From positions 1 through 23,034 of the forward strand of contig JAIROF010000146.1 in assembly GCA_031257655.1 (NCBI GenBank): DNA of 23,034 nt, read 5' to 3'. The notes below the pieces were generated by a model, which was not told the origin of the DNA, searched no databases, and was given only the letters and a program-made list of their open reading frames with translations. Positions 15,904 through 23,034 of the stretch are shown here, piece after piece (position 1 is the first letter of the stretch; each line of letters starts with the position of its first letter). A program made the position numbers and the translations under genes. This stretch comes from Prevotellaceae bacterium. GTDB lineage: Bacteria; Bacteroidota; Bacteroidia; Bacteroidales; UBA932.

Positions 15904-18900
15904 ATGAAAATTTACGAAACCGCTGTTCGCAAACCAATTTCCACCATCCTCATCTTTTTGGGCGCGGTGGTGCTGGGATTTTTTTCCCTCAACAGGCTGT
16001 CCATCGACCTCTACCCCGAGATGGAGATACCCTACCTTTCGGTCATCACCTCCTACGTGGGGGCAAGCGCGGAGGACATAGAGCAAAACATCACGCGGCG
16101 CATGGAGGATAACCTCAACACGGTGTCGCACCTCAAGAAAATCACCTCCAGCTCGCGCGAAAACATGTCGGTGGTATCGCTGGAGTTTGAGTGGGGCTCT
16201 AACCTCGACGAGGCGGCCAACGACGTGCGCGACGCCCTCGGCCGGGTGGAATCCTACCTGCCCGAGGGGTCGGACAAGCCGCTCATCATAAAGCTGAGCA
16301 CGAGCATGATGCCCATCATGGTGCTGCGGGCAACCGCTGGCGAAAGCTACGAGGGCCTCTACAAAATGCTCGACGAAAAGGTGGCCAACCCGATCAACCG
16401 CATCGACGGGGTGGGGCAGGTGAGCATTGCCGGCGCGCCCACCCGCGAGGTGCAGGTCAACGTTGACCCGCAAAAGATGGAGGCCTACCGCCTCACCATC
16501 GAGCAGCTGGGGCAAATCATCGCCGCCGAAAACGCCAACATCCCCGCCGGCGCCATGGACATCGGCTCCGAGCGAATGTCGTTGCGCGTGGAGGGCGAGT
16601 TTGCCCAGAGCGGCCAAATCCGCGACATCGTGGTGGCCAACGTTGCCGGGCGCGAAATCCGCATGTCCGACATCGCCGTGGTGCGGGATACCATCAAGAA
16701 GATGACGGTGGAGGAAACCGTGAACGGGCGAAAGGCGGTGCGCGTGGTCATCATGAAGCAGTCGGGCGCCAACACGGTGGCCATTTGCCAGGCCATCGCC
16801 AAGCTCCTCCCCGAGCTGCGGGAAACGCTGCCCGCCGACGTTGACCTCGCCACGTTTTACGACTCCTCCGAGCACATCACCGACAGCATCAACAGCCTCA
16901 CCGAAACGGTGCTCTACGCCTTCATATTCGTCATCCTCGTGGTGCTGGCCTTTCTGGGGCGCTGGCGGGCGACCATCATCATCGTCCTCACCATTCCGCT
17001 TTCGCTGCTCACCTGCTTCATCTACCTCATGCTCACCGGCGGAACGCTCAACATCATTTCGCTCAGCTCGCTCTCCATCGCCATCGGCATGGTGGTGGAC
17101 GACGCCATTGTGGTGCTCGAAAACATCACCAAGCACCTCGAGCGAAAGGCGCGACCCAACGACGCCGCCGTTTACGGCACCAACGAGGTGTGGCTTTCGG
17201 TGATTGCCGCCACGCTGACCATCATCGCCGTCTTCCTGCCCCTAACGATGCTCACCGGCATGGCGGGCATCATGTTCGAGCAGCTGGGCTGGATTGTCAC
17301 CATCGTAATCACCACCTCGGTGGTGGCCGCCGTGACCATTACCCCCATGCTCTCGGCGCGCATGCTGCGCTACAAGGCAACGCACACCTACAAGGGCACG
17401 GGCGTCGTGTACAAGCCGGTGGACTACGCGCTGGCCAAAATCGACGCGGGATACGCCCGGCTGCTGGGCTGGGTGGTGCGCCACAAGGCGCTGACCATCG
17501 CCGCCTCGTTCCTCATGTTCGTTTGCAGCCTATTCCTGCTGGGGCAGGTGCCCGTTGACTTCATGCCCTCGTCGGACGAGGGGCGCGTGCAGGCCACGGT
17601 GGAGCTGCCGGTCAACTTCAACCTCGAGGAAACGAGCACCATTGCGCACCGCCTGGAAAAGGTGTTCTACGACAGCTGCCCGGGCGAAATAACGTTCATT
17701 TCGGTGAGCGCCGGCGCCGACGACCAGGCGGGATTTGCCGCCCTGTTTGGAAACTCCGGCGTAAACCAGATTTCGTACGACGTCATCCTCGTTGACCGCA
17801 AGGAGCGCGCGCGCACGCAGGACGAAATCGGCGAGGTGCTGCGCAACATCATCCGCCGCGTGCCGGAGGTGGAGAAGTACTCCGTGGGCGGCGGCGGCAT
17901 GGGCGGCGGCATGGGCAGCAGCACGGTGGACGTAAAGATATACGGCTACGACTTTGAGCAAACCGGCGCCATTGCCAACGCGCTGGCCGACAAAATGCGC
18001 GACATCCCCGGCGCCCGCGACGTGAACGTGAGCCGCGAAAAGATGAAGGTGGAGATGCAGGTGGACTTTGACCGCCGGAAGCTGGCAAAGTTTGGCGTCA
18101 GCACCGCCACCGCCGCCGCCTACGTGCGCAACCGCATCAACGGGCTTACCGCCTCGCTCTACCGCGAAGACGGCGAGGAGTACGACATCGTGGTGCGCTA
18201 CGACGAGCCGTTCCGCACCTCCGTGTCGGACGTGCAAAACATCCTCCTCTACAACAGCGCGGGGCAGGCCATCCGCCTGAGCGAGGTGGCCGCGGTGGTG
18301 GAGCGCTTCACACCGCCCATCATTGAGCGCGAAGACCGGCAGCGCGTGGTTACCGTGTCGGCGGCGCTGGCGCCGGGGGCGGCGCTGGGCGACGTCGCCG
18401 CGGGCGCCCGCGCCATCATCCGCCAGCTCGACCTCCCGCAGGGCGTGGCCGTCGCCATTGCCGGAACGGTGGAAGACCAGGAGGAATCGTTTGCCGACAT
18501 GATCACCCTCATGCTGCTCATCGTCCTGCTGGTGTACATCGTCATGGCGGCGCAGTTCGAATCGCTGGGCAAGCCGCTCATCATCATGGTGTCGATACTG
18601 TTTGCCTTCACGGGCGTGTTCCTCGCCCTGTGGATCACGGGCACCACGCTCAGCATCATCGCCCTCATTGGCGCCATCATGCTCGTGGGCATCGTGGTCA
18701 AAAACGGCATCGTGATAGTGGACTTCACCAACCTGCAGCGCGAGCGCGGCATGGCGCTCCGCGAAGCGGTGGTCACGGCGGGAAAATCGCGCCTCCGGCC
18801 CGTGCTCATGACCTCCCTCACCACCATCCTCGGCATGATTCCCCTCGCCTTTGGAAGCGGCGAAGGCGCAGAAATGTGGCAGCCGATGGGCATCGCCATC

Positions 18901-19023
18901 ATCGGCGGCCTTACCTTCTCCACCCTCATGACGCTCCTCGTGGTGCCCGCCCTGTACGCCGCCTTCAACTTCGGGCGCGGAAAGAAAGTCCGCAAGGCTA
19001 ATCGCGTGGAGGTGGACGGCTAA
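15904..19023 (+). CDS. RND efflux pump, HAE1/AcrB family
   Basis: Proton-driven inner membrane pump of 1039 residues, full length. A first transmembrane helix (about 10-30) is followed by a large periplasmic porter domain, a helix bundle (about 330-530), a second periplasmic domain and a last bundle (about 845-1030). The proton-relay pair is present in GMVVDDAIVVLEN (Asp399, Asp400) and its Lys partner in GIVVKNGIVIVDF (Lys933). A Gly/Met-rich stretch (GGGGMGGGMG) lies near 660-670. It should work with the TolC-like and adaptor proteins encoded at 6581-9003, but 6.9 kb of foreign genes now intervenes. I see no strong promoter in the 190 bases before it; TCACTTTG at about 15757-15764 is a weak match. 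Confidence 0.95.
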   Translation: MKIYETAVRKPISTILIFLGAVVLGFFSLNRLSIDLYPEMEIPYLSVITSYVGASAEDIEQNITRRMEDNLNTVSHLKKITSSSRENMSVVSLEFEWGSNLDEAANDVRDALGRVESYLPEGSDKPLIIKLSTSMMPIMVLRATAGESYEGLYKMLDEKVANPINRIDGVGQVSIAGAPTREVQVNVDPQKMEAYRLTIEQLGQIIAAENANIPAGAMDIGSERMSLRVEGEFAQSGQIRDIVVANVAGREIRMSDIAVVRDTIKKMTVEETVNGRKAVRVVIMKQSGANTVAICQAIAKLLPELRETLPADVDLATFYDSSEHITDSINSLTETVLYAFIFVILVVLAFLGRWRATIIIVLTIPLSLLTCFIYLMLTGGTLNIISLSSLSIAIGMVVDDAIVVLENITKHLERKARPNDAAVYGTNEVWLSVIAATLTIIAVFLPLTMLTGMAGIMFEQLGWIVTIVITTSVVAAVTITPMLSARMLRYKATHTYKGTGVVYKPVDYALAKIDAGYARLLGWVVRHKALTIAASFLMFVCSLFLLGQVPVDFMPSSDEGRVQATVELPVNFNLEETSTIAHRLEKVFYDSCPGEITFISVSAGADDQAGFAALFGNSGVNQISYDVILVDRKERARTQDEIGEVLRNIIRRVPEVEKYSVGGGGMGGGMGSSTVDVKIYGYDFEQTGAIANALADKMRDIPGARDVNVSREKMKVEMQVDFDRRKLAKFGVSTATAAAYVRNRINGLTASLYREDGEEYDIVVRYDEPFRTSVSDVQNILLYNSAGQAIRLSEVAAVVERFTPPIIEREDRQRVVTVSAALAPGAALGDVAAGARAIIRQLDLPQGVAVAIAGTVEDQEESFADMITLMLLIVLLVYIVMAAQFESLGKPLIIMVSILFAFTGVFLALWITGTTLSIIALIGAIMLVGIVVKNGIVIVDFTNLQRERGMALREAVVTAGKSRLRPVLMTSLTTILGMIPLAFGSGEGAEMWQPMGIAIIGGLTFSTLMTLLVVPALYAAFNFGRGKKVRKANRVEVDG

Positions 19024-19106
19024 GGGCGAAAGCCGGGCTATGAACAACAACCTCACCACCTCATTAAGCTAAATGGTTTATAATCATCAGTAATAATTAC
19101 CATACC

Positions 19107-20129
19107 ATGCAATTTATGGCGCTACCGGAAAAAGAAGCGATAAAAGTAAGACACTCCGACTTCGTAATTTACGAAGCTGATGACAAGGTGACAAAAGTAG
19201 CTGTGCGGCTCGAAGAAGAAACCGTCTGGCTGACGCAGGCACATTTGGTCGAACTATTTCAATCAAGCAAGGCAAATATCAGCGAACACATCAAGCATAT
19301 ATTTGAAGAAGGCGAATTGAATGAAAATTCAGCTGTTCGGAAATTCCGAACAACTGCTTCTGATGGTAAAAATTATGAAATAGCTCACTACAATCTTGAT
19401 ATGATTATTTCGCTCGGCTATCGTATCAACTCCAAAATCGCCACAAAATTTCGCCAATGGGCAACGGAACGCCTCAAAGAGTACATTGTGAAAGGTTTTA
19501 CGCTTGACGACGAGCGATTGAAAAATGGAGGCGGACGTTATTTTCGCGAACTTCTACAGCGTATTCGCGATATTCGATCTTCCGAAAGAAATCTTTGGCA
19601 ACAGGTTACCGATATTTACGCCACAAGTATTGATTATGACCCGCGTAGCGCCATAACAGCCGATTTTTTTGCAACCGTTCAAAATAAAATGCACTACGCG
19701 GTTCACAGGCAAACTGCCGCCGAAGTGGTTTATAATCGTGTTGATAACGAAAAAATTATGCTCGGAATGACCAATTTCAAAGGTAATTACATTACAAAAG
19801 AAGATGTACGCATTGCTAAAAATTATCTTTCTGAAATAGAGCTGCAAAAATTAAATCTGCTTACCGAAGGGTTTTTAGGTTATGCCGAATTGCAGGCTTT
19901 GGAACAAAAGCCTATGAGAATGAACGATTGGAAAAATTTTTTAGACGGGCAACTTCGTACATTAAACAAAGATATTTTAACAGACAAAGGAAAAATATCT
20001 CACAAACAGGCGATAAAAAAAGCCGAAAAGGAATTTGAAATCTACCGGCAAAGAGAAATGTGTCTGCTGGAAAGCGATTTCGACCGTGCGGTAAAACAAT
20101 TAACAAACAAAAATAATGAAGGACAATAA
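19107..20129 (+). CDS. RhuM family protein
   Basis: A 340-residue protein of the virulence RhuM family, named after a Salmonella pathogenicity island gene and of unknown biochemical role. The N-terminal half shows the signature: ETVWLTQAHLVELFQSSKAN, then ISEHIKHIFEEGEL, YNLDMIISLGYRINS and KFRQWATERLKEYIVKGF (about 35-130). This pattern suits DNA binding. The C-terminal half is charged and helical. The gene is AT-rich, unlike the pump before it, and probably came by transfer. A second ATG at 19116 is an alternative start. In Bacteroidetes, RhuM genes are often found beside restriction-modification genes; the overlapping short ORF after it fits that. Confidence 0.82.
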   Translation: MQFMALPEKEAIKVRHSDFVIYEADDKVTKVAVRLEEETVWLTQAHLVELFQSSKANISEHIKHIFEEGELNENSAVRKFRTTASDGKNYEIAHYNLDMIISLGYRINSKIATKFRQWATERLKEYIVKGFTLDDERLKNGGGRYFRELLQRIRDIRSSERNLWQQVTDIYATSIDYDPRSAITADFFATVQNKMHYAVHRQTAAEVVYNRVDNEKIMLGMTNFKGNYITKEDVRIAKNYLSEIELQKLNLLTEGFLGYAELQALEQKPMRMNDWKNFLDGQLRTLNKDILTDKGKISHKQAIKKAEKEFEIYRQREMCLLESDFDRAVKQLTNKNNEGQ

Positions 20130-20223
20130 AAAATTCGCGCAGGTTTTCCGCTTCGACTTTCACGGCAAACGGCAGGGAAAGTATAAGTTTCTTTTAAAAA
20201 ACAATAGATATTATGCTGATTAG
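20116..20223 (+). pseudogene. 35-residue truncated ORF after RhuM, perhaps a DNA methylase remnant
   Basis: An ATG at 20116, inside the end of RhuM, opens a frame reading MKDNKKFAQVFRFDFHGKRQ and continuing GKYKFLLKNN before it runs into the 60-bp repeat at 20202 and stops at 20221. The FRFDxxGKRxxKYxFL pattern reminds me of large type ISP/N6-adenine methylase-type proteins of Bacteroidetes. If so, this is a stump of such a gene cut off at the repeat edge. The identification rests on memory of a short pattern. Confidence 0.35.
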
Positions 20224-20261
20224 CTTATAACCGTATTGATTATCAATGCTATTCTTGTTTC
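20202..20261 (-). repeat. 60-bp dispersed repeat, copy 2 (inverted relative to copy 1)
   Basis: The reverse complement matches 231-290 at 50 of 60 positions. It lies in the AT-rich gap between RhuM and the Fic gene, and its inner edge coincides with the point where the short ORF at 20116 loses any protein-like character. Confidence 0.7.
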
Positions 20262-20293
20262 AACGTTGCTTGGTCTCTATAAAATCTAATTAC

Positions 20294-21289
20294 ATGGAAG
20301 ATTTTTTTACAAATAACCCGCTTTGGTGCGAAAAGACAGGCAAGATTTACGCATTGCTGGAGCGCGTCAAGATTTCGGAAGAACAGTCGAAGGACGTGCT
20401 GCACCTGCGAAAAGCAAATCGCATCCTTTCCGTTGGCGCTACAACGGCCATTGAAGGCAACCGGCTTACCGCGCAGCAGGTTTTTGATGTGGTAAACGGC
20501 AAGGTTGTTTTCGCTCCGCTGCACGATATTAAGGAAGTGAAAAATGCCTTTTCCGCATACGAGCAAATCCCGGATTTAGACCCGTACAGCGTTGACGATT
20601 TCCTGAAATCGCACCGCTGCATTACGGAAAATTTGGTGCAGGAGGCAGGGCAATTTCGCACGGTGGGCGTCGTGGTAGCCAATAGCAGGGGAGAAATTTT
20701 ACATTCGGGGGCAGATTACAAAGATGTTCCGCGCTTGGTCGCCGAGCTGCTGGCCTGGGGAAAGGCTACCGATGCGCACCCCATTATCAAGAGCGCGGCG
20801 GTGCACTTTATGGTAGAGCACATCCACCCGTTTCGCGATGGCAACGGGCGTATCGGGCGGCTGTGGCAAACGCTTATTTTGGCTAAATGGAGCCCTGTTT
20901 TTGAGTGGATGCCGGTAGAAACAATGATCTACCACAGCCAACAAAAGTACTACGACGCCTTGCAGCAATCGCACAAAAACAAGATTGACTGTCGCCCGTT
21001 TATTGATTTCATGTTCGACATCATTGAAGCCGCAATTTGCCGGTATGCCGATTCCGAAAAATCAGCAATTGGTGGAATAAATGGTGGTTTATTTGGTGGT
21101 TTAAATGCGCTTCAAAAGGAAATTATTGCGCTAATACAGGAAAATCCTAACATTCGGGCTTTTGAAATGGCGCAGAAGCTGCTAAAGCCTGTTCGTACCG
21201 TAGAAAATAATTTAAGCTGGCTCAAAGAAAAGGGCATCATTTCCCGCGTGGGCAGCAAAAAAACAGGCTGCTGGAAAATTATTGCCTGA
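20294..21289 (+). CDS. Fic family protein (AMP-transferase) with inhibitory helix
   Basis: A 331-residue Fic protein. The active site HPFRDGNGRIGR (178-189) is complete: catalytic His178, the anion-binding loop and Arg189. It would transfer AMP or a related group to a target protein. An inhibitory motif (S/T)xxxE(G/N) is present N-terminally as TTAIEGN (Thr50, Glu54), so the enzyme is probably of class II and held inactive by its own Glu. The flap and the ADYKDVPRLVAELLAW segment (140-155) are typical. The C-terminus (about 275-331) is a winged helix, VRTVENNLSWLKEKGIISRV, suggesting DNA binding and self-regulation. ATG 20294 gives the standard N-terminus; an upstream ATG at 20246 would start inside the repeat region. 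Confidence 0.9.
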   Translation: MEDFFTNNPLWCEKTGKIYALLERVKISEEQSKDVLHLRKANRILSVGATTAIEGNRLTAQQVFDVVNGKVVFAPLHDIKEVKNAFSAYEQIPDLDPYSVDDFLKSHRCITENLVQEAGQFRTVGVVVANSRGEILHSGADYKDVPRLVAELLAWGKATDAHPIIKSAAVHFMVEHIHPFRDGNGRIGRLWQTLILAKWSPVFEWMPVETMIYHSQQKYYDALQQSHKNKIDCRPFIDFMFDIIEAAICRYADSEKSAIGGINGGLFGGLNALQKEIIALIQENPNIRAFEMAQKLLKPVRTVENNLSWLKEKGIISRVGSKKTGCWKIIA

Positions 21290-21367
21290 GCGGTGATTTT
21301 TGGGGTAGCGCCATAAATTGTGGGGAAAACCTAATTTTAATAGCAAATTTTTTTGTAAAAAAAGAAG

Positions 21368-21679
21368 ATGAAGACAGCCGCATACGCTATCGCAGGGCTT
21401 CTGCTCCTGTGGACGGCGCTGGGGGCGCTGCGCCACCTGCACCTCAAGAAAACGAGAAAAGGCAAGGTCATCTGCGTTGACGAAAGCCGCTGCACGGGGT
21501 GCAGGCGCTGCTGCAGGAGGTGCGGGCGCCACGTGCTGGAGGTCGTGCAGGGCGAAGCCGGAGCGCGCGCCCTGGTAGCCCGTCCGGACAGCTGCACCGC
21601 CTGCGGCGACTGCTTGGCCAAGTGTAAGCGCGGCGCCCTGACGCTGGTTGAGCGGGGAGAGCAGAAAGCAGAACGGTAA
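21368..21679 (+). CDS. Membrane-anchored 2x[4Fe-4S] ferredoxin-like protein
   Basis: A 103-residue protein. An N-terminal hydrophobic helix (about 5-22, AYAIAGLLLLWTALGAL) should anchor it in the inner membrane. Two four-cysteine clusters follow: CTGCRRCCRRC (42-52) and CTACGDCLAKC (about 76-86), each CxxCxxCxxxC. The usual Pro after the last Cys is Gly in the first and Lys in the second, and the first has an extra Cys. It would pass electrons between membrane partners, but none is encoded nearby. An A-rich leader precedes the ATG. It stands alone between Fic and an ATPase. Confidence 0.8.
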   Translation: MKTAAYAIAGLLLLWTALGALRHLHLKKTRKGKVICVDESRCTGCRRCCRRCGRHVLEVVQGEAGARALVARPDSCTACGDCLAKCKRGALTLVERGEQKAER

Positions 21680-21722
21680 AAGCAGCAGATGGCTGGCGTT
21701 TTCCCATGCGAAAATAATTTTG

Positions 21723-21730
21723 TATTTTTG
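21723..21730 (+). promoter_or_regulatory. Candidate -7 promoter box before the DUF4143 ATPase
   Basis: TATTTTTG matches the Bacteroidetes TAnnTTTG box exactly and lies 27 bases before the ATG at 21758. The -33 TTTG is poor; only a GTTTTC stretch lies at about the right distance. Confidence 0.45.
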
Positions 21731-21757
21731 CAAAAAATTTTATCGTAAGAACATACT

Positions 21758-22972
21758 ATGCAAAACGTTGTTTTAGAAAGAGAAGGCTACCTGCAGCAGC
21801 TTGCCGTTTGGATTGATAAGCCCATCATAAAGGTCATCACAGGGCAGCGGCGCGTGGGGAAGAGCATGTTTATTTTTCAGCTTATTAGCCATATCCGAAA
21901 AATAAATCCCGATGCCAACATCATCTACATTAATACCGAGGATGAAAAGTATCAGCACATTCGGGACTACGTAGCGCTGCAAAACGAGGTAAATGCGCAG
22001 CTTTCGGCGGCGTCCCGCAGCTACCTTTTTGTTGACGAAATTCAGGATGTTGCAGAGTTTGAGCGGGCTTTACGCGGCTATCTATCCGAAAACAAGCTCG
22101 ACGTATACTGCACAGGCAGCAGCTCCAGGCTGATGTCGGGCGAGCTGGCTTCGTTTCTCAGCGGGCGGTTTGTGGAGTTTAAAATACACCCGCTTTCGTT
22201 TTCGGAGTTTTGCCTGTTCCACAGCTTGCCCAAAACCAACGAAACGCTGCTCAAGTATTTCCGGTTTGGCGGCATGCCGTTTTTGCGCCACCTGCCGCTT
22301 GAGGACAGCACGGTAAACGAGTATTTGCAAAGCATCTACAATACTATCCTTTTGCGCGACGTTGCAGAGCGATACGAAATACGCAACCTGCATTTACTCA
22401 AAACGCTATCGCGCTTTATTGCCGACAGCGGAGGAGCGGCTTTTTCCTCGTTGAGCATAAGTAAATACCTTAAATCGACGGGAATAGCCGTATCGCCCAA
22501 AAGCATTTTGGGCTACACCGATTACCTGAAAAATGCTATGATTATCAACCACGTAGAGCGCCACGACGTGGCCGGTAAAAAAGCGCTCGCTTCGGGCGGA
22601 AAAATATACTTTGAAGATTTTGGGCTGCGCAACGCTATTGCAGGCGGGTTTAAGCTGACGGATATTCAAAAGGTGATGGAGAATGCCGTGTACATGCACC
22701 TTGTGCGCCAGCGCTATAAGGTTAGCGTCGGGCAGCTGCGGCAGCAAGAAATTGATTTTATTGCCGAAAAAGACGCTCAAAAATGCTACATACAAGTTGC
22801 CTACAAGCTTTCGTTGCAGGAAACCATCGACCGCGAATTTGGAAATTTGCTGCTGATTAAGGACAACTTCCCAAAAATCGTAGTCACCATGGACGAGCTG
22901 GCGGGCGTTGGCCATCAAGGAATCGAACATGTACACATACTCGACTTCCTGCAGCGCGCAGCAGTAAATTAA
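21758..22972 (+). CDS. AAA ATPase of the DUF4143 family
   Basis: A 404-residue ATP-binding protein. Walker A is GQRRVGKS (29-36), Walker B is SYLFVDEIQDV (88-98, Asp93-Glu94), and CTGSSSRLMSGELASFLSGR (117-136) is the conserved sensor region. A winged-helix part (about 225-265) and the C-terminal DUF4143 domain with EIDFIAEKDAQKCYIQVAYK (about 329-348), a PD-(D/E)xK-like arrangement, complete it. Such proteins are very common and multi-copy in Bacteroidales and other anaerobes; their function is not known. The gene stands alone behind its own promoter-like box. Confidence 0.88.
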   Translation: MQNVVLEREGYLQQLAVWIDKPIIKVITGQRRVGKSMFIFQLISHIRKINPDANIIYINTEDEKYQHIRDYVALQNEVNAQLSAASRSYLFVDEIQDVAEFERALRGYLSENKLDVYCTGSSSRLMSGELASFLSGRFVEFKIHPLSFSEFCLFHSLPKTNETLLKYFRFGGMPFLRHLPLEDSTVNEYLQSIYNTILLRDVAERYEIRNLHLLKTLSRFIADSGGAAFSSLSISKYLKSTGIAVSPKSILGYTDYLKNAMIINHVERHDVAGKKALASGGKIYFEDFGLRNAIAGGFKLTDIQKVMENAVYMHLVRQRYKVSVGQLRQQEIDFIAEKDAQKCYIQVAYKLSLQETIDREFGNLLLIKDNFPKIVVTMDELAGVGHQGIEHVHILDFLQRAAVN

Positions 22973-23001
22973 AAATAGCGACGATAGAACGAAAACCATA
23001 C

Positions 23002-23034
23002 ATGCAGCAGCTGCGCGGCTGGAAAAACCGGCAT
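23002..23034 (+). CDS. Possible start of another ATPase gene, cut by the window edge
   Basis: An ATG at 23002 begins MQQLRGWKNRH, which runs off the window. The L..WKNR pattern is how many ATP-binding proteins of the DUF4143/AAA_14 kind begin, just before a P-loop. Only 11 codons are visible, so the call is weak. Confidence 0.25.
   Translation, partial: MQQLRGWKNRH

Noticed and set aside
15853..17136. Long minus-strand frames opposite the RND pump (also 17530-19059)
   Set aside because: His- and Asp-rich antisense shadows of the pump gene.

Overview
The window looks like a piece of a Bacteroidetes (probably Bacteroidales) chromosome. Three things support this. The transketolase and UvrB are of the Bacteroidetes kind. 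Promoter-like TAnnTTTG boxes stand before the TetR gene and the last ATPase gene. Most start codons follow A-rich leaders instead of Shine-Dalgarno sites. Most of the core DNA is GC-rich, with two visibly AT-richer patches (about 14.05-15.87 kb and 19.1-20.3 kb) that look acquired. No rRNA, tRNA or CRISPR array was seen.

Layout. 1-402 is a gene-free leader with a terminator-like hairpin and one copy of a 60-bp repeat. 403-4511 holds housekeeping genes: transketolase and uvrB. 4512-4832 holds a nested hairpin repeat, followed by a class I glutamine amidotransferase. 5618-9003 is the first part of a classic efflux operon: TetR regulator, TolC-like outer membrane factor and lipoprotein membrane fusion protein, with ATGA or short junctions. 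Its natural partner, the RND pump (15904-19023), lies 6.9 kb further on.

The 9004-15903 gap is packed with accessory DNA: a beheaded zeta-toxin gene with a small intact partner ORF, a DUF3990 gene, a truncated short-chain dehydrogenase, an ABC-type AAA ATPase with a DUF4435 TOPRIM-like protein (a compact PARIS-like pair), crcB, a DUF1016/YhcG nuclease flanked by duplicated crcB 3' ends, a 101-bp tandem repeat with 29-bp palindromes, and a type II restriction-modification pair. I read this as a defence and toxin island inserted exactly between the periplasmic and inner-membrane genes of an efflux operon.

After the pump come a RhuM-family gene, a 35-codon truncated ORF that ends inside a second, inverted copy of the 60-bp leader repeat, a Fic AMP-transferase gene, a membrane-anchored two-cluster ferredoxin, an AAA ATPase of the DUF4143 type, and the first codons of one more possible gene at the right edge.

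How they work together: tetR-tolC-mfp-rnd should form one drug-efflux machine under TetR control, although the pump may now need its own promoter. The restriction-modification pair and the AAA/DUF4435 pair would defend against phage at different stages. Known PARIS is triggered by anti-restriction proteins, so finding such a pair near a restriction system makes functional sense, but this is inference. Family assignments come from motif and sequence recognition, not from a database search.
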